DNA of 64,000 nt from Sabulitectum sp036743055 (lineage in GTDB: Bacteria; Fermentibacterota; Fermentibacteria; Fermentibacterales; JCC-6): contig DAINQE010000004.1 of assembly GCA_036743055.1 (NCBI GenBank), forward strand, positions 1 through 64,000, given 5' to 3'. Position 1 is the first letter of the stretch; the number at the start of each line of letters is the position of its first letter. The position numbers and the translations under genes were made by a program. Below are positions 8,006-15,956 of the stretch, one piece after another. The notes beneath the pieces were generated by a model. That model was not told the origin of the DNA. It saw only the letters and a list, made by a program, of their open reading frames with translations, and did no database searches.

Positions 8006-9244
8006 TTAACCGTCGTTCTCTTCGGTGTCCCCGGCGGCCTCTTCCAGGATGTTCCCGGGGATCGGGCGGGTGACCTTCGCCCCCAGCTTCCGTATCTTCT
8101 CCACCCTTCCAACGAGGTTGCCCCTGCCTGAATGGAGGCGCTTCAGCGCCAGGTCGAAGGAGTCGGAGACCCCGGAGAGCTTTCTCTGGGCGTCCGTCAT
8201 GGCCTCCACCACAAGGGAGACCTGATCGTAGAGCTTTCCAGCCTTTTCCGCTATCCTTTCGGCGTTCCGGTTCTCGTTCTCCCTGCGCCATATCTGGGCG
8301 ATGAGCTTCAGGGTGATGAGCAGCGTGGAGGGCCCGGAGATCACCACGTTGGTGCTGGAAAGGTCGTAAATCAGGCCCGGATCGGCCTGCATGGCCGCCT
8401 GGTACGCCGGCTCCAGGGGTATGCACATTATCACGAAATCCAGGGAACGGTTTCCGTGGAGGGAGGTGTAGTCCTTCTGGCGCAGCTCTTCCACATGCTT
8501 CCGCACCGAGGCCACATGGGCCTTCAATTCCGCTGCTCCGGTATTCTCGTCATCCGCTGCGGCATACCGCTCGTAAGCCGTGAGGGAGACCTTGGAGTCC
8601 ACAACCACCACCTTCTCCCCGGGAAGAAGCACCAGAAAATCGGGCCTCTTCAGCCTGCCATCCTCGTCGCGGAACGAGGTCTGAGTCAGGTACTCCACCC
8701 CCTTCTGCAGGCCTGAAGCCTCGAAGATCCGCTCAACTATGAGCTCCCCCCAGTCTCCCTGGGTCTTGCTCTCTCCCTTTATGGCCCTGGCCAGGTTGTT
8801 GGCGTCGTCGCTGACCCTGTTGCTCAGCTCCTGCAGCTGCCTTATCTGCTCTATGAGCTTCGCGCTGGTCTTCACCTCTTCGGTGTGGACGTCGTCCACC
8901 CTCTTCCGGAAAGCGTCCATCTGCTCCCGGAAGGGCTTGAGCAGCCCGGAGAGCCTTTCGGCGTTCTGTTCGGCGAACACCTTGCTTCTGTTCTCGAAGA
9001 TCCTGTTGGAGAGGTTCTCGAACTCCTTCTTCAGCCGCTCCTCGGATTCACCGAGCTGCTTCATGGAGGTCCTCAGGTTCTCGAGTTCGGTGCGGAGCGA
9101 GGCGTTCTCGATCCTGAGGGCCTGGGATTCCTCCCTGGCCTTCGAAAGCTCCTCCCTGCGGGGACCGTCGGCCCGGGCCTTCAATGCAAGGTACAGCAGA
9201 AGCAGTACTGCTGCTGTTGAAACGATCAGAACGGCTGTCAGCAT
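8006..9244 (-). CDS. rmuC: RmuC-family protein (DNA recombination-limiting)
   Basis: 412 residues: an N-terminal membrane anchor (about residues 3-20), a long coiled coil to about residue 170, then the RmuC domain with a PD-(D/E)xK nuclease-like core (RPDFLVLLPGEKVVVVDSK) and FVIMCIPLEPAY. RmuC was defined in E. coli as a factor limiting inversions at short inverted repeats; its biochemical activity is unsettled. Length and order are normal. It is transcribed towards hcp and has about 134 bases of AT-rich upstream sequence shared with the next gene. Confidence 0.92.
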   Translation of the reverse strand: MLTAVLIVSTAAVLLLLYLALKARADGPRREELSKAREESQALRIENASLRTELENLRTSMKQLGESEERLKKEFENLSNRIFENRSKVFAEQNAERLSGLLKPFREQMDAFRKRVDDVHTEEVKTSAKLIEQIRQLQELSNRVSDDANNLARAIKGESKTQGDWGELIVERIFEASGLQKGVEYLTQTSFRDEDGRLKRPDFLVLLPGEKVVVVDSKVSLTAYERYAAADDENTGAAELKAHVASVRKHVEELRQKDYTSLHGNRSLDFVIMCIPLEPAYQAAMQADPGLIYDLSSTNVVISGPSTLLITLKLIAQIWRRENENRNAERIAEKAGKLYDQVSLVVEAMTDAQRKLSGVSDSFDLALKRLHSGRGNLVGRVEKIRKLGAKVTRPIPGNILEEAAGDTEENDG

Positions 9245-9378
9245 ATTGCTTCCTTCCTGATGGGTCGATGATGAGAATAGCTGCCTCGAGAGTTATGGTC
9301 AACCTGCTCATTGACAAGAGGGGGCATGGGCATTTATGTAAATATAGTATTGAATGCTAATATTGCATAAGGAGCTGT

Positions 9379-10554
9379 ATGTCATTCATTAGCAGAGAAA
9401 TAGAGTATGCGCTGAAGTACAGGGCCAGGTCTTATTCAGTTATCAGCATAACTGGCCCCAGACAATCGGGAAAAACTACCCTCTGCAGGAAGTGCTTTCC
9501 GAACATGGATTATGTAAGTCTCGAAGCTCCGGACGTGAGACAGTTCGCACAGGATGACCCGCGAAGATTCCTCTCGTCATCACCTGATGGGATGGTGATC
9601 GATGAGATACAGAGGGTCCCGGATCTTACGTCCTACATACAGGAGATAGTCGATGAGCCATCATTCGAAGGCTTGTTCGTACTCACCGGCAGCAGGAACT
9701 TCCGGGTCATGGAAGCCGTTAGCCAATCACTGGCGGGAAGGACAGGGATCCTGACCCTTCTTCCCTTCACATATGGTGAGATAAGCCGTGCAGGTGGGGT
9801 TCTTAGTGTGGATCATCTTCTGTGGACAGGCGGTTATCCAAGGATACATCACAGGAAACTCGACCCTGTCACAGCATTGAGGGACTACACCGAAACCTAC
9901 CTGGAAAGGGATGTGAGACAGGTTACCATGATACAAGACCTTCTCGTTTTTCAGAAGTTCATGCGGCTTTGCGCAGGGAGAACGGCGCAGTTGCTGAACC
10001 TTGCCCGGCTCAGTGGGGATACCGGGGTTGCCCTGACCACAGTTAAATCATGGCTTTCCGTTCTGGAGGCAAGCTATGTACTGTTCCGACTTCCTCCGTT
10101 CCAGAGCAACATCGGAAAGAGACTGGTAAAGGCCCCGAAACTGTTCTTTTATGACACTGGGCTCGCTGCGTACCTTACCGGAGTCAACTCGCAGGAGCAG
10201 ATACCCGCGCATCCCCTCCGCGGTCAGCTCTTCGAGAATCTTATCGTTACCGAAGTTATGAAGTTCTATCAAAACCAGGGCAGGGAACCGAGGATGTTCT
10301 TTTACCGGGACAGCAACGGTAATGAAGTTGATATCGTTCTGCAGCACGGGAACGCCCTTATCCCGATCGAGGTGAAGAGCGGAATGACGGTATCCGACTC
10401 ATTCCTCACCGGAATAGAGAGATTCAGGAAAGCAGTTCCAGAAGCAGCAGGAGGGATACTTGTCCATGGAGGTGAAGATGTGTACACTCGACGTGGTGTT
10501 CAGGTAACCGGGATAGCCGGCCTTAACGAAGTTCTCAGCACACTGTTGAACTGA
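9379..10554 (+). CDS. AAA ATPase with C-terminal DUF4143 domain
   Basis: 391 residues. Walker A is TGPRQSGKTT (about residues 25-34), Walker B GMVIDEIQRV, and a sensor LTGSRN follows. The C-terminal DUF4143 part contains a PD-(D/E)xK-like signature, GNEVDIVLQ...PIEVKSG. The family is widespread, often mobile, and of unknown role. Codon and base use (more AT, more AGA and ATA codons) differ from neighbours, and the upstream 80 bases are very AT-rich, so recent transfer is plausible. It converges with the radical SAM gene, 7 bases apart. Confidence 0.85.
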   Translation: MSFISREIEYALKYRARSYSVISITGPRQSGKTTLCRKCFPNMDYVSLEAPDVRQFAQDDPRRFLSSSPDGMVIDEIQRVPDLTSYIQEIVDEPSFEGLFVLTGSRNFRVMEAVSQSLAGRTGILTLLPFTYGEISRAGGVLSVDHLLWTGGYPRIHHRKLDPVTALRDYTETYLERDVRQVTMIQDLLVFQKFMRLCAGRTAQLLNLARLSGDTGVALTTVKSWLSVLEASYVLFRLPPFQSNIGKRLVKAPKLFFYDTGLAAYLTGVNSQEQIPAHPLRGQLFENLIVTEVMKFYQNQGREPRMFFYRDSNGNEVDIVLQHGNALIPIEVKSGMTVSDSFLTGIERFRKAVPEAAGGILVHGGEDVYTRRGVQVTGIAGLNEVLSTLLN

Positions 10555-10561
10555 ACGAACC

Positions 10562-11416
10562 CTACCTGAGGAATCGGCAGCCCTGTTCCGAGCCCTTCCT
10601 GAACTCCCTGATCTCCACCGAGTGCCTGTCCAGAGCCTCCGAGAAGGGGATGTCCAGCAGATTACCCAGTCTGCGGGTGCTCTGTTCGCAGGTCCTGAGA
10701 TTCCCTGCGGGATCCACCGCCCACTTCGTGTCACCGCACCTGCAGGTGGTGAACTCTATTCCCGGGAAGTCCCTGCCGTCGGCCAGATCAGGTTCCACGG
10801 GTATGCCCGTGTACACATGAACCGGGCAGGCGTCCACCGCTGTCTGCGCCTGTTCCAGGGCGTCAAGCAGCTGATCATCGCTGAGCGTGAGGGCTCCTGC
10901 ATTTCTGCGCCCCCTGCCGGTTGGGACGAACCTGTTAAGGCAGATCGAATCGGCTCCCAGAGCCGCGGCGGTGCGGACCCTGACCCCGGTCATGAGGTGG
11001 TTCTCCGCGTTTACACAGAGCGAAGCGGTTAGCGTGGCCGGTGACTTCACCACATGGGTCATTGCCATCACCGTTTCATGGGTCGGGCTGGTGAAACCGA
11101 TGTCGAAATGCCTTGCCCCGGATCCCACCAGGGATCGCGTTCTCTCCCTGGTGAGCAGTGTTCCGTTGGTGGCCACGGCAACCGGGAACCCCCTGGATGA
11201 GAAGAGCTCAGCGATATCCTCGAGGTCGGACCTGAGAAGTGGCTCGCCGCCGGTGAGGGTGATGCCGGCATTCCCAGTTTCGCTGCCCAGGGAGTCGGCC
11301 ACGCGGATGTAGCTCTGCGCATCCAGCTCCGCCGTGACCCCTTCAGGATTGTAGCAGAAATCGCATCTCAGGTTGCACCGCCCGGTTACCTCAAGGGCGA
11401 ACCATCTGCTAGTCAG
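10562..11416 (-). CDS. Radical SAM protein with a Cys-rich C-terminus (candidate CTG start)
   Basis: The radical SAM cluster motif CNLRCDFCYN (C-x3-C-x2-C) lies near the N-terminus and is followed by TLTGGEPLL. The C-terminal region has CRCGD...C and another Cys, hinting at a short SPASM/twitch-like auxiliary site. The motif lies upstream of the first in-frame ATG/GTG/TTG (a GTG at 11302), so the gene must start earlier. The frame is open back into the upstream gene. The best candidate is CTG at 11416, six bases after GGAGG, giving MTSRWFALEVTGR and 284 residues. It overlaps the upstream gene by 8 bases, which implies coupling. Substrate unknown. Confidence 0.82.
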   Translation of the reverse strand: MTSRWFALEVTGRCNLRCDFCYNPEGVTAELDAQSYIRVADSLGSETGNAGITLTGGEPLLRSDLEDIAELFSSRGFPVAVATNGTLLTRERTRSLVGSGARHFDIGFTSPTHETVMAMTHVVKSPATLTASLCVNAENHLMTGVRVRTAAALGADSICLNRFVPTGRGRRNAGALTLSDDQLLDALEQAQTAVDACPVHVYTGIPVEPDLADGRDFPGIEFTTCRCGDTKWAVDPAGNLRTCEQSTRRLGNLLDIPFSEALDRHSVEIREFRKGSEQGCRFLR

Positions 11417-12173
11417 AACCAGCCTCCATCAGTTCGGAGAGAACGGCCCTGAACACTGGAAGTGTCTCCTGGAACTCCGCATAGTCCTCCAGGAACCTCT
11501 CGTGCTGCTCCACTATCAGCCTGTAATGATCCTTGTACTGGCTGGGTGTGGATTTTGCCAGGGTGTCCATGGCTGCGGAACAGGACATGTCGAGCCTTTG
11601 AAGTATGGAATCCACCGTTACCGAGGATTCATCATACAGGCCATAGTCGTAAAGCCTGGTTCTGTCCTCGGCGTTGAGTATTTCCAGAACGGTGAGGGTG
11701 ATCGCCCTGTTCAGGAGACTGTCCCTGGCGGCGGCGTACTCCCCTGCGGTCAACTCCCCCTCCTCCAGCAGATCGGTCAGTGTAGTGATCCTCTCCTCGA
11801 AGCTGAACAGGACCCCGTCCTGCACCGTTTCCGTCCAGGGCGGCATCATCCTTGTCATGAGCATGGGGTTCATCCTGGAAAGTCTGTTGATCCGTGCCGC
11901 GGTGAGGTCCACGGTCATCCCCAGGGCTGACCGGATACTTGAGTTCTCGAAGCTTGCGTCCTGGAACAAGCCCTGCAGAGCGGCCTGCATGGAGTCGCCC
12001 TTTTCCGCGGTCATGGGGAAGTTCCCGTATCCGTTCCCCGGCGGGAGGCGGTTGAGGGTTTCCCATATAGTCCTGAGGGTGTTCCAGTCCTCGGTCTGGA
12101 ACAGTTCCTGCAGCTCGGCGTGGGGCAGAGTGGCGGCAAGCGAACCGATCAGCGCGGGTATTTCCGGCAGCAT
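11409..12173 (-). CDS. Helical protein of unknown function coupled to a radical SAM enzyme
   Basis: 254 residues, predicted mostly alpha-helical, no signal peptide, no Cys motif and no domain I recognise. It is rich in Leu, Met, Glu and Thr. Its 3' end contains the probable ribosome site and start codon of the radical SAM gene, so the two proteins are likely made together. It may be a substrate or partner of that enzyme, but nothing in its sequence shows this. The gene diverges from the ABC exporter; the shared upstream region holds a strong promoter pointing the other way. Confidence 0.7.
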   Translation of the reverse strand: MLPEIPALIGSLAATLPHAELQELFQTEDWNTLRTIWETLNRLPPGNGYGNFPMTAEKGDSMQAALQGLFQDASFENSSIRSALGMTVDLTAARINRLSRMNPMLMTRMMPPWTETVQDGVLFSFEERITTLTDLLEEGELTAGEYAAARDSLLNRAITLTVLEILNAEDRTRLYDYGLYDESSVTVDSILQRLDMSCSAAMDTLAKSTPSQYKDHYRLIVEQHERFLEDYAEFQETLPVFRAVLSELMEAGSD

Positions 12174-12243
12174 AGTTCCCTCCCTTCATTTCAGGGTATT
12201 CCGTTTGCCGGGGTTTGTTCCAGCCGAAATTTCCCTTTCCTTA

Positions 12244-12271
12244 TTGACAAATCCGCTTTCCCAATTATCAT
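12244..12271 (+). promoter_or_regulatory. Strong predicted sigma-70 promoter for the ABC exporter operon
   Basis: TTGACA at 12244-12249, a 16-base spacer, and TATCAT at 12266-12271. One of the closest matches to consensus in the window. Confidence 0.7.
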
Positions 12272-12301
12272 TGCTTCGCCGTTCAAAACAGGAGGTGTTC
12301 A

Positions 12302-12325
12302 ATGAACAGAAGGATAACAGCCTAG
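12302..12325 (+). CDS. Candidate 7-codon leader ORF upstream of the ABC exporter
   Basis: A consensus ribosome site AGGAGG (12290-12295) stands six bases before ATG at 12302. The frame reads Met-Asn-Arg-Arg-Ile-Thr-Ala and stops at TAG (12323-12325). The ribosome site is stronger than that of the exporter gene itself, which has only a poorly spaced GGAG. A very short translated leader ahead of an exporter gene is the layout of ribosome-mediated attenuation known for some drug-exporter operons. That it regulates here is inference. Confidence 0.4.
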   Translation: MNRRITA

Positions 12326-12366
12326 CAGAGCAGGGGTTTTCTCCCCGGTGGTCCTTGTTGCCTTCG

Positions 12367-12389
12367 GGTTCGCGTTGCTTATGCGAACC
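12367..12389 (+). promoter_or_regulatory. Leader hairpin upstream of the ABC exporter
   Basis: A perfect 7-bp inverted repeat, GGTTCGC (12367-12373) and GCGAACC (12383-12389), with a 9-base loop, 31 bases before the exporter start. A smaller GGGG/CCCC hairpin precedes it near 12333-12346. There is no U-tract, so it is not a simple terminator. Confidence 0.45.
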
Positions 12390-12420
12390 GTTACCCTGAT
12401 TGAACGGAGCCTTCCAATAG

Positions 12421-14211
12421 ATGCTTAATTTTTACGACGATTTTTCCGATGACAGAGCGGTGAAGGTCAGCTCTCTGAAGCTGCTCACAAGGTTCATCCC
12501 CTATGTGAAGCCGCACTGGAAAGCCTTCCTGGCAGCTGTTCTGCTTCTTCTGCTGGCCATAGCGGGCGAGCTTGCGGGGCCGCTGGTCCTGAGAGCGGTG
12601 ATAGACGATGCCATACCCTCGGGGAGTTCCTCGGAGATAATAAGGCTTTCCGGGCTGTTCGCCGTCATCTTCCTGGTTACCATGGCAATAGCCTATCTGC
12701 AGGTGATAATCGCCAGCAGGATCGGTCTTGGGATAGTCCGCTCGCTGAAGAGGCAGCTCTTCGACCATGTGCTTACCCTTTCCATGGCCTTCTTCCACGC
12801 CAATCCCTCGGGGAAGCTCATGGCACGGGTGGAGAGCGACACGGAAAGGGTCAGGATGCTGTTCAGCGAGACCAGCATGGCCCTTCTTCGTAATGCTGCA
12901 ATGGTTGTGGGAACCATGGTGATAATGTTCCAGGCCAACGGGTACATAGCCCTGAGGGTGCTTGCCATAACGGTACCCGTCGCTCTGATATCCATTCCCG
13001 TACTCAAGAGGATGAGGGTGATATGGGGCAAGGTGAGAATGTCCTACGCCAGCATTGCCGCAATAGCGTCGGAGTTCGTACGGGCGGTTCCGGTGCTGCA
13101 GGTTTTCGGAACCACCGGCTTCGCAAGGGAGAAGATGCACCGGGAGGGCAAGGAGTACTTCCGCAGGGAGATGAAGGCCTCGCTTCTGGAGTACGGCTTC
13201 TGGAGTTTCCTGGGAACCCTGGAGATAGGCGCCGTTGCGGTCATCCTCGTAGCCGGCAGACCCGGTGTGATAAGCGGTGCGGTCACCGTTGGTACCGTGG
13301 TCCTCTTCGTGGAGTACACCAGGCGTCTCTTCGGGCCCCTGGTGATGTTCGGCGAGACCCTGAACCAGATACAGAGGGCGCTGGCCTCAGGGGAAAGGCT
13401 AATGGAGATACTGGATACCAAGACCCTTACCCCCGACGGCTCCATTACTGGAGGATTCCCCTCCGACTGGGGGAAGATAGAGTTCAGGGATGTGTGGTTC
13501 CGCTACTCCGAGGAGAGCGACTGGGCGCTGAAGGGCGTCAGCTTCGTGATCAGCCGCGGGGATACCATAGCACTGGTTGGAGACAGCGGCGGCGGGAAGA
13601 GCACCATCGTCTCCCTCCTGATGCGTTTCCACTACCCCCAGAAGGGCTCAATCACCATCGATGGGGTGAACATAAACGACTACACGCTGGATTCCTGGAG
13701 AAGCGGTCTGGGGCTGGTGCTTCAGGAGGTGAACCTGTTCTCCGGGAGCCTTTCCGGGAACCTCACCCTCTTCGACCACACCGTTTCCAGGGAAGCCCAG
13801 GAGAACGCCCTCCGGGCCATCGAGGCGGGAGAGCTGCTGGATTCCATACCCGACGGTCTGGACGGCAGGATAAGCGAGGGCGGCGCCAACCTCTCAATGG
13901 GGCAGAGGCAGCTGATCAACATAGCAAGGGCCATGCTGAGGCAGCCTGAGATACTGGTTCTCGACGAAGCCACCTCCAGCGTTGACCCGGGAACCGAGAA
14001 GCGTATCCAGAGGGCAACGGACATCGCCCTGGAGGGCAGGACCGCACTTGTTGTGGCCCACAGGCTGGCCACCATCGAGCACGCAACGCGGATAATCGTC
14101 GTTCGCCACGGCAGGGTGGTGGAGATGGGTACCCATCGGGAGCTGCTGGCTGAAGGGGGCATTTATGCAGGCCTCCACGGGCTTCAGTTCGGGGAAGGGG
14201 GTGCGGTATGA
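12421..14211 (+). CDS. ABC exporter half-transporter, MdlB-like (catalytic Walker B partner)
   Basis: 596 residues: a six-helix exporter membrane domain (about 25-310) followed by a nucleotide-binding domain with Walker A GDSGGGKST, signature LSMGQRQL and Walker B ILVLDEATSSVD. The catalytic Glu is present, but the signature deviates (LSMGQ rather than LSGGQ), as in E. coli MdlB. With the next gene it makes a heterodimeric exporter in the inner membrane; the substrate (drug, lipid or peptide) is unknown. It overlaps its partner by 4 bases. The upstream leader has a promoter, a short ORF and a hairpin. Confidence 0.93.
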   Translation: MLNFYDDFSDDRAVKVSSLKLLTRFIPYVKPHWKAFLAAVLLLLLAIAGELAGPLVLRAVIDDAIPSGSSSEIIRLSGLFAVIFLVTMAIAYLQVIIASRIGLGIVRSLKRQLFDHVLTLSMAFFHANPSGKLMARVESDTERVRMLFSETSMALLRNAAMVVGTMVIMFQANGYIALRVLAITVPVALISIPVLKRMRVIWGKVRMSYASIAAIASEFVRAVPVLQVFGTTGFAREKMHREGKEYFRREMKASLLEYGFWSFLGTLEIGAVAVILVAGRPGVISGAVTVGTVVLFVEYTRRLFGPLVMFGETLNQIQRALASGERLMEILDTKTLTPDGSITGGFPSDWGKIEFRDVWFRYSEESDWALKGVSFVISRGDTIALVGDSGGGKSTIVSLLMRFHYPQKGSITIDGVNINDYTLDSWRSGLGLVLQEVNLFSGSLSGNLTLFDHTVSREAQENALRAIEAGELLDSIPDGLDGRISEGGANLSMGQRQLINIARAMLRQPEILVLDEATSSVDPGTEKRIQRATDIALEGRTALVVAHRLATIEHATRIIVVRHGRVVEMGTHRELLAEGGIYAGLHGLQFGEGGAV

Positions 14212-15956
14212 AAGCCGGCGGAATACGGAGCTGGTCCGTTTACCTCAAGTGGATCTACAACTACTGGAAGCCTGTGAGGAAGTATCTGGTCTTCCTCATA
14301 CTGTTCACCCTGGTCTCCAGCGCCGTGGCCCTGGGATTCCCGCTGGTGTTCAGGTATCTGCTGGACAACGTTCAGACTATACTGGGCACTCCGGATTCCT
14401 CGGGGTTCAACAGGCTGATGCTGGTTCTTGGCGCCCTTGCCCTGGCCAGGTTCGTGGCCGGGCTCTACCCCTGCGCCAGGGGAATAATCAACGCCGCCAT
14501 CGGTGTTCTGGTCAGGGACGACGTGTTCGCTTCCATAATGAGGAAGGACTGGAGGTTCTTCAACTGCTTCAGGCCCGGGGACCTTACCACAAGGCTCACC
14601 GACGACATCACCGACTACCCCAGGATTGCCTGGTTCAGCTGCAGCGCCTTCTTCAGGGCACTGGAATCCACCTCCAGGCTGCTGTTCTGCATGGCGGTGA
14701 TGCTGTTCATGAGCTGGAAGCTTACCCTTCTGGCGCTGGCTCCCCTGCCTGTGATGCTCTTCATCTTCTACACGGTGGAGCACAAGCTGGGGAAGAGGGT
14801 ACTGGCCAGCAGGAAGGCCACCAGCCACACAGGAGACCTTCTTGACAGCACCTTCGACGGCATAGCCATAGTCAAGGCCTACAGGGCGGAGAAGCCCCTT
14901 GCCCAGAGGCTGCACAGGCTTCTGAACGAGAGGTTCGACATAGACTACTCCCTGATAAAGCTGGAGATGATCATACACGGTCTCTACAGCGTGATAGGCC
15001 AGGTGGGCAAGGTCACGGTGATGCTCGCCGGGGGCCTGATGGTAATAGATAACAGGATAGGCCTGGGGGATTTCTACGCGTTCTACGTTTATCTCGACAT
15101 GCTCCTGGCGCCTATGATGGACATTCCGAACCTCTTCGTGGCCTCCAGGCAGGCCTTCGTTTCCATCGACAGGGAGATGGAGGTAATGGACTTCCCGGAA
15201 CCCTCCGAGAGGACCACCGACGACCCGCTGAGGAGGATAACGAGGATCGAGGCCAGCGATGCCGGCTTCACCTACGACGGCACAGGCGGGCTCACCGGGC
15301 TGAACTTCGACCTGAGGGCACCGGAGATAGTGGCCGTTGTGGGCGAGGTGGGTTCCGGGAAGACCACCCTGCTGAAGATGCTCGCCGGTCTCCTTCCCCC
15401 TGAACGGGGAACCATAGCGGTCAACGGAGTGGATTCGAGCCGTATGGACATAAGCAGGGCCGCCGGTTACGTTCCCCAGGACTCTGTGCTGCTGGGTGAA
15501 TCGGTGGACGAGAACGTCCGGTTCGGCAGGGACTTCGTTTCGGCCGGGGATATCGAGAAGGCCCTTGCCGTTGCGGGAATGGGCAGGGACGAACTCGACG
15601 AGAACAAGGTACTGGGCCAGCGGGGGGTAGGCGCCTCAGGCGGGCAGAGGCAGAGGATCGCCATTGCCAGGGCCATGGCAGGGAACCCTTCGCTTCTCCT
15701 GCTGGACGACTGCACAGCAGCGCTGGATGCCGCCAGGGAGGAAGCGTTCTGGAAGAACCTCAGGTCCGGGGGATCGAATCCCCTCACCCTTGTGGTAACC
15801 CACAGGGAGGCCACGGTGAAGCAGAGCGACAGGGTGCTTTTCATACACAAGGGAAAGCTCGAGGATACAGGAACGCACAATGAGCTTCTCGAAAGAAATC
15901 CGGATTACGCCAGGGTGATCCGGGGAATGGAACTGGAGGAACAGGATGCCGTATAG
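14208..15956 (+). CDS. ABC exporter half-transporter, MdlA-like (degenerate Walker B)
   Basis: 582 residues with the same exporter layout. Walker A is GEVGSGKTT, the signature ASGGQRQR is canonical, but Walker B is LLLLDDCTAALD: Asp replaces the catalytic Glu. Combined with the LSMGQ signature of its partner, one of the two ATP sites is degenerate, as in TM287/288, BmrCD and MdlAB. The start codon lies within the stop of the first half-transporter. Its 3' end overlaps the M29 aminopeptidase by 11 bases, so that enzyme belongs to the same transcript. Confidence 0.93.
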   Translation: MKAGGIRSWSVYLKWIYNYWKPVRKYLVFLILFTLVSSAVALGFPLVFRYLLDNVQTILGTPDSSGFNRLMLVLGALALARFVAGLYPCARGIINAAIGVLVRDDVFASIMRKDWRFFNCFRPGDLTTRLTDDITDYPRIAWFSCSAFFRALESTSRLLFCMAVMLFMSWKLTLLALAPLPVMLFIFYTVEHKLGKRVLASRKATSHTGDLLDSTFDGIAIVKAYRAEKPLAQRLHRLLNERFDIDYSLIKLEMIIHGLYSVIGQVGKVTVMLAGGLMVIDNRIGLGDFYAFYVYLDMLLAPMMDIPNLFVASRQAFVSIDREMEVMDFPEPSERTTDDPLRRITRIEASDAGFTYDGTGGLTGLNFDLRAPEIVAVVGEVGSGKTTLLKMLAGLLPPERGTIAVNGVDSSRMDISRAAGYVPQDSVLLGESVDENVRFGRDFVSAGDIEKALAVAGMGRDELDENKVLGQRGVGASGGQRQRIAIARAMAGNPSLLLLDDCTAALDAAREEAFWKNLRSGGSNPLTLVVTHREATVKQSDRVLFIHKGKLEDTGTHNELLERNPDYARVIRGMELEEQDAV

